Assembly (NCBI RefSeq): GCF_032854445.1
Contig: NC_088301.1
Span: forward strand, 11,468,281 to 11,532,280
Length of the DNA: 64,000 bases
Direction: 5' to 3'
From: Liolophura sinensis
Lineage: Eukaryota; Mollusca; Polyplacophora; Chitonida; Chitonidae
In this document: positions 11,241 to 22,144 of the stretch, in pieces
Numbering within the stretch: the stretch's first letter is position 1
Layout: every line of letters starts with the position of its first letter
The notes under the pieces: generated by a model
The model's input: only the letters and a program-made list of their open reading frames with translations
Database searches by the model: none
Told to the model about the DNA's origin: nothing
Translations under genes and position numbers: made by a program

Positions 11241-11784
11241 GCCAGTAAAATGTGGCTAAAACAAAGTATGTGGTAAATTGCCGAGTATTAACGACTTCGT
11301 CGGATCTGATCAAAAAGCAACGTGACCTCCTTACCTTACAAAAGACTCTAGGTCGGAAAATAGTCGGAAAAGTCGATACATTTTGCCAGAGTATATGTTG
11401 TGTCTGCTCTGCGGCAAATAGAGTCCTGTTGATGTTCCTTGAAGTTGGTTGGTTATTTATTTGATTTATAGCCCTTGGAATCTCACTACTTATAACGAAA
11501 TACTAACACTGTGCATTATAAGTTACAGTACAGTACAAAAGCTACATTATCCCCCCATTAAGATTGGTCTCAATGGTAATTCTGTGCGACAGGTGTAAGT
11601 GGATGATTATAGTATCTCAAGGATCAGGCGATGGATGATTATTCAAATCGCCAATACTTTTTTCTGGCATCGCCGATCGCCCTTGCACAGTGCCCTGGTG
11701 GCAGATGTGGCATTTATGTGAGAGACTTAGCTGTGACGTCAGAGAGCTCTTCAACTGGCTATTACTTCCCATTTCAGCTCTCCA

Positions 11785-12375
11785 TGTACACCAATGTCAT
11801 CAGTACACTTTACACCAATCCTCACAGTGAACATTACATCATTCCCAGCGCTGGCCGTTACACCAATGTCCCACAGCGAAGTTTACACAATTCCCCACCG
11901 TGAACTTTATGCCAATCCCCACAATGATCATTACCTCATTCCCCACAGAAAGCATCACATCAATCCACACAGTGACCATTATACCAATGCCCACAGTGAA
12001 CATTACACCAAGATTCACAATGAACATCCCATCAGTTCCCACGGCAAACTCCATACCAATCCCCACAGTAAGCATTACACCAATCCCCTAAGTGAACATT
12101 ACATCAATCCACACAGTGAACATTACACCAATCTCCACAGTTAGCATTACACCTATCCCTACACTGAACATTACATCGATTTCCACAGTGAGCATTACAC
12201 CAATCCCCACAGTGCACTTTACACAAATACCCACGCTGAACTTTACACCAATTCACACAGTGAACATTCCATCCATTCCCAAAACGAACATTACACCAAT
12301 CCCCTCAGTGAACATTACACTTATCCCCAAAGTAAACATTACAACAATCCCCACAGCAAACATTACTCCGTCAAA
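11785..12375 (+). repeat. 24-bp minisatellite, about 24 units
   Basis: The unit CACAGTGAACATTACACCAA TCCC repeats with point changes. Because 24 is a multiple of three and the unit lacks stops in several frames, it yields long open frames on both strands (8-residue periods such as PIPTVNIT). These are read as repeat artefacts: no promoter, no conserved start, and the same unit recurs in three other places. Confidence 0.95.
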
Positions 12376-12419
12376 GTGTAACAGCCTCTGGTCATATTGG
12401 GGCATCAAAACTATTTACT

Positions 12420-12500
12420 CTGGAAAATAATAAGATTCTCTTCCCTTGGTGCCCTGATCTGACCTCGTTACAGTTCTAGCGTGTCCACTCAAAATGGAGA
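12420..12500 (+). repeat. Short dispersed repeat shared with 6187-6270
   Basis: ATTCTCTTCCCTTGGTGCCC, CTGATCTGACCTCGTTACAG and CTAGCGTGTCCACTC match the reverse complement of the 6.2-kb copy. It abuts the end of the 24-bp array. Confidence 0.65.
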
Positions 12501-14015
12501 GACAATAACCGGCACCACGACGGTGTTCTGATGTAGAGGCAGTGACAATACCATTGTGTAGTCCCTTTGCACGTCTTTCCCATGCCCAGTAAAGCGAACA
12601 ACTGGATATACAACTTATAACAACACGTATAGTAATGTTTTACCTCTGGGCTAGAAGTTGTATGTCTCCGTCATTGTCAAATGACGACTACTCAGAACAT
12701 TTCTGTCTGTCAGCCATTCCTGTACCAGTGTGTGAATGTAAAAGGGCACAAAGCTTTCAACTGGCTTGGTGGTCATATCATCTTCTGTAGACACTGTGGC
12801 AATTCCGGGACATGCTGTGAAACGTGTGATTGTTCGATATGTTAAAAAAATCCATATCTGGAATTCCCATTCTTTCAGCCAGAAACAACTAACCCAGTGG
12901 ATCCAGATTTAAGAAATTATTACTTAATGTTTGTCAATCAATCCTTACAAAAACTGAGTGAAAAGTGACACACTAAAATCAAGACATGCTCAGGAAAGAA
13001 TAACAAGATATTTCTGTAAATGTATGGATTAAACAGACGCAATTTTGAAATGAATCTCGTTTCATAAAATCTAAATGGTTTCTTGTTAGATTAAATTCCA
13101 CATCTTACTTTTCGATGTTTTCCAGAAAAATTATGGCTTTGACACTTTGTCGGGTATAAATGAATTAATGGGGAGAGTCATCAAGATATTTTCATAAAGT
13201 TTTCTCCCACTATAATGGTGGCCGAGTTCGTATAAGTGAAATGTTCTTGAGTTCGGTGTCCAACCGATTAAAAAATAATAAATGGTATTTCCATAAAATC
13301 TTGAGTGCTTTATCAACAGGACATTGTGATCAGAAGGAAAAGATTAACTATGAAGCTGACTTTTGAATATTTCTACATGTATTTTATTTTTCTTCATTCA
13401 AATTAATTGCCCCATAAAGTAAAAAATGTGTAACAGTCGTTGGTTTAATAAAAAAAACATGTCACCTAAAACGAGCATTTCACCTGCATGTTTTTTCTAT
13501 GATCTGATTGGCTGACGGAAATTCGGGTGATTGACCGCAGTCAGTGACGTCATAGCACTTTTAGTGATTGCTAATAAGGCTTGTAGCATGTCAGAGTAAT
13601 GAACTATACAGATGTTCATCGTCTACAGTTGCTATCTATCAACAAACCAAACAGAGACACAAAACTGGCACATAAACAAGAGCAGCCCGAGGCAGTCTGT
13701 CTTTGATCTCTACCAGATACTATGGTAAATAGTAACATTTTTCTGACATGTCATCACGGTGACAATTAATGCGACACATAGTCTTTATACATGAAGACCC
13801 CAGGGGTGGTGAGGAGGGGTGAGGTGAGGAAAAGGCCTTGACAGTCAGACAGCAAAGCCAGTCAGCGTATGAGATACGTGAGATTTGATGCCGTTGCGCT
13901 GTGACTGGCTCTCATCCAATGATTTTCAACTTGGTTTCTTACAAATCACGAATATAAACAGAAAAACAAAAAAGGAATTTTTCAACCCAAAATTTCGCAC
14001 TACAGTGAGCGTATA
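12500..14015. other. Mostly unique sequence with one SINE fragment
   Basis: Apart from the SINE remnant near 13.2 kb, no gene, RNA or tandem repeat was recognised. Open frames are short and resemble nothing familiar. Confidence 0.45.
13195..13287 (+). mobile_element. 5'-truncated V-type SINE
   Basis: Retains the core end and tail: CTCCCACTATAATGGTGGCC, GTATAAGTGAAATGTTCTTG and AGTTCGGTGTCCAACC, then an A/T-rich tail. Confidence 0.8.
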
Positions 14016-14019
14016 TGTG

Positions 14020-14640
14020 TGTGACAATCGTGAAGGATTACAGCAATAAGCAGGGACCAGTATGAAGAATCGATGTGTACGTTACTGTGACTACGTTTTC
14101 TCGTTCAATCTGTTCTTTTTTCCCTTCCGTCACTGGGATAAAGTTTTCTGTCATCTGGCCTCTTGTTGTAATAGCTTGTTTTCAGTTAGCTCCAGCCTTC
14201 TTTGCTGGTTCAGTTGCATAAGGTGTAACGTCACCTGGAGAGGATATAGGCCTGTCCTTGACGGATGATTCAAGGTGGCAGGAAAAGTACACGGTCTTCT
14301 CCAACCTTATACACCAGTTTATTTACCCGGCCCCTACCTTTTCGCCACAAAAAAGTCGTGCATGTTAAATTCTCTTGCGTCATCTTTCCTGACGCGGTTG
14401 TCTAGGGCGTAACGTCCCCCGGAGAGGATATAGGCCTACCTTAGGCGGCTGATTCAGTTGTGGCTTTATGCCAGGAGGTTGTCAGGTACATGGAAAAGTA
14501 CATGGGCTTCTCCAGGTGTATACACCGTGTTATCTCTCATCTCACCCCCCTCCTTTCCCAACACACCCACCACCACCACCCTATCCCCACCTCACTCCCA
14601 TAAAAAAGACCGCCGTCGTACATGCGAGGTATTCGGTTCA
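14020..14640 (+). repeat. Dispersed repeat family Z, copy 2, with internal duplication
   Basis: Matches the minus strand of 60-450. The segment with GTAACGTC, CGGAGAGGATATAGGCCT and GGAAAAGTACA is present twice, at about 14225-14345 and 14405-14625; the second carries the fuller 3' half. Either a partial tandem duplication or nested insertion would give this layout. Confidence 0.7.
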
Positions 14641-14649
14641 TTGCCCTGT

Positions 14650-15170
14650 TAGACACAGGAGAGGTCCTTTCATGACGTCTTCTTCTGCTCTTCCGTCTTC
14701 GACTGAAAAAGATATATTTAGCTTCATATGACCACTCGTAGTTTACTGTTACTTTAGTACCATCATGGATGTCCCACCCGCGTGTTTATTAATGTACACA
14801 ACGATGTAAAACTGTCTGCTTGCCGTCTTGAGACTAAATGGTAAAGTCTATATTTGCCATAACACGGATCACACTTGTGAGATTACGTATGATTAATCTA
14901 CCTTTGTTTGAAGCAGGACATTTACTTTAAGATGCTGCTATTTACAACCGTGTGACACAATGAAAAATTCAAAATGTAAATTATCATAAAATAGGCAAGA
15001 GAAGCCTATACGGTGATGGCACCTGGTCAGAAGCTGTCAATCATCTAAGCATCTGTTGTTAAGTGCCACTGCACCTATGCATACTGGTGTTGGAAGAGTA
15101 TAGGTAAGGACTATATGATTGGTTTGAACCACAAATCGTCACCTAAAATGACAATGAACAACACACTACA
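14650..15170. other. Spacer without recognised features
   Basis: No coding, RNA or tandem signal was seen between family Z copy 2 and the 24-bp array. Confidence 0.45.
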
Positions 15171-15179
15171 CAGCTGAGG

Positions 15180-16275
15180 CCAGGGTGATTGTACCAGTGC
15201 CCACAATGACCAATACACCAATGTGCGCAGTAACCATTATACCAATGTGCACAGTAACCAAGACACCAATGCCCACAGAAACCATTACACCACTCATCAC
15301 AGTGAACATTACACCAAGGTGCACAGTAACCGATACACCAATCCCCACAGTGACCATTACACCAATGCCCACAAAGAACATTACACCAATGTGTACAGTA
15401 ACCATTACACAAATCCTCACAGGGAATATTACACCAATGCCCAAAGTATCCATACCACCAACTGCCCACAGTGAACACAGACCATTACAGTAATCCCCAC
15501 ACTGAACAGTACATCATTCCGCATAGAGAGCATTACATCAATCCACACAGTGGACATTACACCAAGCTTCACAGTGAATATTCCGTGAATCCCCACTGTG
15601 GACTTCACAACAATGTGAAAATTACACCAATCCCCACAGTTAGCATTACACCAATCCCTACACTGAACATTACATCGATTTCCACTGTAAGCATTAAGCC
15701 AATTCCCTCAGTGAACATTGCACCAATCCACATAGTGAGCATTAGAGTAACCATTACACCATTACCCACATTTTAAATTAACCAATCCCCACGTCGAGCA
15801 TCACACCAATCCTCACAGTAAGCATTACACAAATCCACTCAGTGAACATTACGCCAATCCACACAGTGAGCGTTAGAGCAATGCCCAAAGTAACCACTAC
15901 ACCAATCCCACAGTTTAAATTACACCAGTCCCCTCGTCGAGGATCACACCAATCCCCACAGTAAGCATTACACAAATTCCCTCAGTGAACATTACACCAA
16001 TCCAAACAGTGAACATTAGAGCAATGCCCACAGTAACCATTACACCAATCGCCACAGTTAAAATTAAACCAATCCCCACGTTGAGCATTACGTCAATCCC
16101 CACAGTAAGCATTACACCAATGCCCACAGTGATCAACACACCAAAGTGCACGGTGAATTTTACACCAATCCCCACAGTGAATATTACACCAGTCCAAACA
16201 GTTAAAATTATCACAATCACCACTGTGAACATTACACCAATGCCCATTAGCATGAACATTACAGTAAATATACAA
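15180..16275 (+). repeat. 24-bp minisatellite, about 45 units (largest array)
   Basis: Units like ACCATTACACCAATGCCCAC AGTA vary more than at 11.8 kb. GTGCACAGTAACC variants dominate the first third, while AATCCCCACAGTAAGCATTA variants dominate later. Long open frames occur on both strands (for example 111 codons minus, 114 codons minus, 108 codons plus), all explained by a stop-free 24-bp unit. Confidence 0.95.
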
Positions 16276-16905
16276 TATACAATACATATATTGGTATTTA
16301 AACTACGTTAACACAATGTTAATCAGTTCAACTAAAAAAAAGCTCAAAAACCAAAAAAAAAGTCCACTTACCAGCCCATGTTGTCTTGCCAGAGGCCCTG
16401 ACCGGGAGATGTCATGCCTCGATTATGTACTCAGAAGCCCTGTACAGACTGACCTGAAGATACATCCACAGTTGGGCAGTCACATCACTTTTCCGCAAGT
16501 CATCTTATGGATTGAATCTGTAATTATCCATACATGTACACCTCTTTATTGAAGAAATCTGGTCATATTTTCGCAATCTGTGGCTTTTTGGGCCACTTGT
16601 CTAACTTAACAGCTCCCTGTGTTGTTTTACTGCCTGCGAATCAACACATCGGCGTTGCAGGACGTCAAAAAAGTATCTTGCAACCTATGTTGTCTATTTT
16701 ATCCAAAGCATATGCCTGTCGTGAACATACCGCTCTGACGTCACTACTTTATCGTAGTGCAGTAGATTTTCTGATGTTTTACTGCATGATTTTCTACTGC
16801 GCGATGTTTTACCAAATTCTACTGTTTTTGTTGTGTATTTTGGGTTTAAAATGGCCAGAAAAGATTAGTGGGACATTAAACCATTTATCTTCAGTTTGGG
16901 CTCCA
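16276..16905. other. Spacer; one 125-codon ATG open frame of unknown value
   Basis: An ATG at 16534 opens a 125-codon frame ending at 16911 with a hydrophobic, Cys-rich stretch near residues 78-103. It resembles no family I know, has no visible splice or promoter context and may be chance. Otherwise nothing recognised. Confidence 0.25.
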
Positions 16906-16909
16906 TCTT

Positions 16910-17065
16910 AATAAAATATGTGTGATATCAAAATGCTGTTGACATTGTGGCATAATAATGCGGGATATCGCAACGTTACTGGTAATGTAAGACGTCTTAA
17001 CACTCTTCATAATGTGGGATATCTTAGTGATCCCATACTTCCTGATATCCCATACCACAGCTTGC
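16910..17065 (+). repeat. Isolated degenerate array of the GATAATGTGGGATATC motif
   Basis: Contains TAATGCGGGATATCGCAACG, GGTAATGTAAGACGTCTTAA and ATAATGTGGGATATCTTAGT, about 30-bp spaced units in the same orientation as 4195-4560. Confidence 0.65.
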
Positions 17066-17394
17066 ACTAGATGTTGTATTATACCACAGAATGTTTGTAT
17101 CTCCTGTGTTGGTACTTTAATTCCACGAACTTGTGTGTAGCTGGTTGAGTCAGCCATCGTCAGAATGTGGCTTGTTACTCTTTGAACCGGCCATTTGTTT
17201 GCTTGATTTATTTATTTATTTGCTTGTTGCTTAACGCTGTACCCAAGAAGTTTTTGTTCGCTTGACCCATTTATCGTTGAACATCGGGTTTATCGGAATA
17301 TTATGTAACCGTGTTTTGAGCAAAGAAAACTAAGGACGAGTAGGCCTATATTAGGTGGAACATTATATTATCATACAGGACACCATTTCCTATG

Positions 17395-17604
17395 CTTCTC
17401 TTCTTTAACGGAAAGATTAACTGCGTTCTTCCAATGGTATATCGTTCGTTTTTGGACAACAACGAACGTTCTCTTTTCATATGGTGTATTGTACATATGT
17501 GGATGCCAGACATAGGGAATTTCGTCAGTAACTTGTCAAAGGTCGGCTGTTTTTCCCGGCAAACCGATTCCTCTACCCGTACACTGACCAATTTGTCGTA
17601 TATT
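17395..17604 (+). mobile_element. SINE family 3, 3'-truncated copy
   Basis: The stretch GTCAGTAACTTGTCAAAGGT then TTTTTCCCGGCAAACCGATTCC and TCTACCCGTACACTGACC matches 56545-56625 (+) and the minus strand of 55915-56000. It runs straight into an inverted V-type SINE fragment. Confidence 0.65.
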
Positions 17605-17785
17605 TATTTATTTACTGCAGCATTTGATTAATGTCTTACGCCGTACTCAAGAATATTTTACTTATACGACAGCCGCCAGCATTATGGTGGGAGGAAAGCG
17701 AGCAGAGCCTGAGGGAAACTTGCGACCATCCCAAGATTGCTCGCAGACGTTCCCACGTACGGGGAGGAAGAATTTGTCGTATAAG
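17604..17785 (-). mobile_element. V-type SINE, head-truncated, inverted
   Basis: Plus strand: TTACGCCGTACTCAAGAATA, TTATACGACAGCCGCCAGCA, TTATGGTGGGAGG, CTTGCGACCATC, then CGTTCCCACGTACG. This is the reverse complement of the V-SINE core and 3' end. Confidence 0.85.
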
Positions 17786-18104
17786 TGACAAATTTATGAG
17801 TATGTTGTTAAATGTCAACCAAATAAATGAATGAATCCTGCATACTTCAGATAATCTTGAGTGCCATTACATGTAGGTACATCTATTAGAATTTTAAAGG
17901 AATGGAGACTCCAACACTATGACATCCTTTCTACACCTTCTGAATAATTTTGGAAAGAATTACATATTGACATGCAAGTGGGGTGAGATGTCACAATCTG
18001 ACATCTTAACTTCATCACCCGATGTTCAACACAGACGATGGAAAACACGACTTACGGGCATAGAACCAATATGAGTTCAGCCGACAGAAGCAGTGGCTAC
18101 TTCC

Positions 18105-18370
18105 GTGTGATGCCGATTGAGTGACCATCACACATCGATTACCTTAAGCTTTAAATGACCGGCTCATTAGGCTGTATAATCTGCATCGGGGATTTGGATA
18201 CCTCGGACGTTGCGAAATGGCCACTTAATGATCAACAACAGGTCTTCAGCACGTCCATTGATCAACACGTAGTAATCCACGAAATTAAGCCAGACCGGAA
18301 CTGTCGAAGCCGCGAGGAAGCTGAGTAAAGAAAACAATTTCTATCTTTCAGTCTGCATCTTTGGTCGTCT
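18105..18370 (+). mobile_element. Dispersed repeat family X, copy 4
   Basis: GTGACCATCACACATCGATT and AAATGACCGGCTCATTAGGC match the 5.6-kb copy; CACGTCCATTGATCAACACG matches the 3.6-kb copy; the 3' end GAAGCCGCGAGGAAGCTGAG TAAAGAAAACAATT joins both subtypes into one family. Confidence 0.7.
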
Positions 18371-18564
18371 TGGTAGCACGAATTTTAGAATGAATGAATA
18401 TTTGGAATGTGACGTTAAGTGAAACACCTCATTGAGCGTAACGTGAAAGAATGGCTGCTATACGTCTAGTAGATACTTTTAAATGGGTTTTATGGCGTTC
18501 TAGCTCTCTTACTTACTTGAATAGCCAAATATCTGTAAGCTTGCGTGTTTATTTATCACGTACA

Positions 18565-18720
18565 TGTAACCAAGCAGATAATTGTTTGGTTCTTGACTGT
18601 AACCAGACAGACGACTGCTTCCGTCATGGATGCAATCTAACAGACGACTGCTTCACTCCTGAATGTAACCAAAGAAACGACTGCTTCACCCCTGTATGTA
18701 ACAGACGACTGCTTCACCCT
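18565..18720 (+). repeat. 33-bp repeat encoding a Cys-rich 11-residue motif, 4.5 units
   Basis: Units begin at TGTAACCA and repeat every 33 bp. They lie in a 100-codon frame that starts at ATG 18451 and ends at 18753. The encoded repeat is C-N-x-x-D/N-D/N-C-F/L-x-x-x, with both Cys kept in four units despite TGT/TGC switches. The last unit has lost four bases and shifts register, and no signal peptide or family match was recognised. It is best treated as a minisatellite with an uncertain reading frame. Confidence 0.7.
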
Positions 18721-18754
18721 GCAAGACAAGCCTCATTGTATTTGTGCCAATGAT

Positions 18755-21700
18755 TGTATGGTGAATACGTCTTCTGAGGGTTGCGATTTCTGTTGATGTG
18801 GAAACTACGAAGATGGTATTTTGATTGTTACATTTCACATCATACCACTATTATAGAGAAAACAACAATAGGACGTTGCAGGTCAACAATCGCAAGGCCA
18901 ATTCCCAAAACGACGCGTAACACAAACCACCAAAGAATTAAGAAAGTATATGATATATGAAAATAGGACGGAGTCACTCGACCACGGCTAATCTGAAACT
19001 GCTCTGATTTGACATTAGATTTGACAAAATTTTGGTAGACAAATGATGGCCCCAAACCAAAGTCAGAGCGCGCTCCATTTTAAACATGTCAACACGTCAA
19101 TGCTGTCAGTCGAGAGGGTCGCTTCGGGCATTACCCAAGAATGTTGTGCCCACACGGACTAAGAAATAACTGATCGACAAAATGATAAGGAACATAAATG
19201 TCTGCAAAACATCGTGGATACTCATTTGATGCCAAGTCAAAACTGCATCAGGTTTGTAAATGGAGTGCGCTCGAGCTCTAACGCTGGTTTAGGGCCACCC
19301 TTGGCCGAACAAAAGTTCTATCAAACGGCAGAACAATCTCCGACTAGACCACGGTCCGCTCCACGCTGGAAATTGTGTGGTAAACTAGCAGCCTGATTGA
19401 TTGACAGGTGTGAATCTGTGTACACGCCCATGCCTCGAATCAGTTCTGTGCGTACTGACACAAAAACTGTACAGACAACGCAGATAGATGACGATGCTTT
19501 GTGTGGGAGACGCATGCTGGGTTTTCAGGTCACTGTTAGATGTGTAATAGATTTGTACAGGTGAGGTATTCAGAGACGTATTCATGTTTGATACGTACCC
19601 AGTCATACTCAATGCGAGGACTGTGCATATGTACGGGAACGAAAACTGTCTGGAGAAGTATGGGAAAAGTACGTGAAAATCAGGAGAATTTGAGGAAGTA
19701 ACCGATCGCATTGGCATACACCACAAATGTCTAGACGAAGCGATTTAAAATAACCATTGACTCGTCACGTGTGAATAAGTCCGCCTGATTTGGTACAGGC
19801 TATAATTTTCCGTTTTCTTAGACAGCCTAGCGCATTTGTGTGGATAGCGAAGTCAGAGCTAGACAAGCGTTTGTCTCGTAGCCTGCTGTAATTAGCCCAG
19901 ATCACTGTCTTCAGATGCCTTCTATAATCAACACGGCGAGTTCCCTGTGTGTGTTCTTTAGACGAGGTATGTAGACTGGATAAGAGGCTGCCGAACGCTT
20001 TGAGAAAACCCTTCCTCCACTCCAAGATGTTAAAAGCTATTACTTGTCCGTCATGCCCTTCAGATCTAACACCGGTGCAATGCCAAACAAACACAATCTG
20101 AAAACAGTCTTACTGCAAGCCAGAACATTTTTTTTATTCTGGTGTATCCACCTTGTGAGCACCGAGGAGCGGACCGGGAGTCTGCAGCTGACTTTATCTA
20201 GCGGATTACGCAGGACGGAAGTGGACTGAGGAGCCAGGTTATTACATTAAGGGGGAAATCGGCCCAGTGTTGGACAGCTCGAGTTGAGAACTGTCAGTCT
20301 CCTTTTGCCGGCACGCTCACTGTGATTGCGGCAAGAGCCGGCGAGCATGGTTATCGCGTACAAGCACCGATAGCGAGCTTCTTTGAATGCATGAATTCGT
20401 CACAACAAGGACTTTGCCATCAGCGCCGCAAGGCGAAGAAAGCGTTGTCTCTATTCTCAGGTAAAAATGATTTATTATCATTTTAAAAACTGTTTCCATT
20501 ATTAAGTGTTCTACGTTAGGTAGAGACTCGGCTAGGGGTGTTTAAATGTTTGAGCTGTTATAACATAGGCTTCAAAGAACCCCAGCCATAACCAAGTAAC
20601 GCCTGTTTTAAAGCACGACAAAAAGAAGAGAGAGATACGGAGAGAAAAAATGAAATTACCGATACTAAATGCTGGATTCTTATAAATTGACGATACCAAA
20701 TATTGACGATGCTTGATACATGAGTCTCAGGTGTACGGGTATAACTTTACAAGTGAAAGCCTCTGTAATTACACAATGTGACCTTTAGTTGAAAAGCACT
20801 TGATACAAGTGAATTTTCTCTTGTCGTTGTCTCACAAATGTCCCATGCTGAAGCCGCTATGCACTAGGCTGTCATTCGCACTGCATGCAAATATGATATC
20901 TATAGATCTTTGACATTTTAGGGCTATCTTTTGAGAAGTGAAAGGCTTTCTAAATTTAAGAAGTATTGATATCCCCGAGCTAAAGGAAACCCACAAAGAC
21001 ATAACGAGCGTTTGATAAAGAACATTTTTAAACGCAAAGCAGGAAAATATAAGACGCACTTGCAACTTTTGACATCTGTTTTCTTGGAATGGAACTCTTT
21101 TATTGATTAGCTTCTTACACGGCTAATGGCGCGACTATTATGGTGAAAGATGTTTTTTTGGCACTTAACATTCCATCGGTTAATTTGACACATTTTCTTG
21201 GAAAGCGATGCTTCATTCACATGAGTGGTACTCATACCGAGAATCTAAGTGAAATAAGGAGGAGGTGGAATTCTGACAGAGGAGCATCGCTTTGTTTTAT
21301 GTATGCCTTTTCAGCAAACGAGAAAACGCCACCTAGAGTCAATCTGTATAACGGTTTGGAATTGAGACTGGCCATATTAAAGAAACTGATGCTTTTGGTA
21401 AATGAATAATCAGTGTAACCTATGATCTGATTAAATAAAATAACACTGGAACTTTAAGTAGATTTAAGGTAAGAGAAGACGGTCATTTCAATTCATGATT
21501 AGCTTGAAGTAAAATGATAAAATCTGTGCAATGCGGCTTGATCAGTACTACATTTAATTCTCATAATTCATTGGACGGTTTTAGCGGAAAGACAAAGCAA
21601 TGTGGTTACATCGAAGACAGAATGCATTCGATGCTGTCTTTAAAGTCTGTGTAATCTATGGTAAAAAAGTCACTAAAAGACTAGTTCAGTGCCCGTTAAA

Positions 21701-21900
21701 ACACTTTATATGTGCCACAATGTTTACATGTTAGGATGCAATTTTTCGATACTCGTCGCTGCATTTTCTTTGGTCTTCAGCAATATGCCCAACAAGTATG
21801 AAGTCGGTGGGATGAGTGGCTTTGGCGAAAAAAAATCGAAAGACATGCATCGATACACATTCACATACACGAATACACGCATACACCCACGCATACATAC
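18755..21900. other. Gene-free, largely unique interval
   Basis: No coding, RNA, SINE or tandem-repeat signal could be supported. Open frames of 60-113 codons on both strands are scattered, lack recognisable domains, and look like chance. Confidence 0.4.
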
Positions 21901-21902
21901 AG

Positions 21903-22140
21903 GGGACCCTCCGTGTCCGAGGTGGTTAATACACCAGCGCGGAGAACGACTCAGGAGCCTCTCATCAATGTGGTCGCTGTGAGTTCAAGTCCACTTCCTC
22001 TCCGATCGTACGTGGGAAGCACCCTGCCGATGGTCGTGGGTTTCCCAAGGGTTTTTCCCGCTGTCCTCCGACCATAATGCCGCCGTCGGATATGTGAAAT
22101 ATTCTTGGCGTAAAACACCAATCAAATAAATGAATAAAAT
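21903..22140 (+). mobile_element. V-type SINE, near full length
   Basis: GGGGACCCTCCGTGTCCGAG starts the head; GCTGTGAGTTCAAGTCC is the B-box region; CGTACGTGGGAAGC and GATGGTCGTGGGTTTCCC are in the core; GTGAAATATTCTTGGCGTAA and AACACCAATCAAATAAATG end it. A short TACA/CATA-rich microsatellite (21860-21900) sits directly upstream. Confidence 0.88.
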
Positions 22141-22144
22141 ACAT

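Noticed and set aside
15143-15478. Cys/Trp-rich 111-codon frame resembling an antimicrobial or antifreeze-like repeat protein
   Set aside because: The same 24-bp unit gives Ile/Thr-, His- or Cys-rich peptides depending on frame; no evidence favours one frame.
16534-16911. 125-codon ATG frame with a hydrophobic segment as a small membrane protein
   Set aside because: No family resemblance, no splice or promoter context, and frames of this size are expected by chance in 64 kb on six frames.
19765-20094. 109-codon minus-strand frame as a coding exon
   Set aside because: Low complexity of evidence: no domain, no splice context and overlapping open frames on the other strand.
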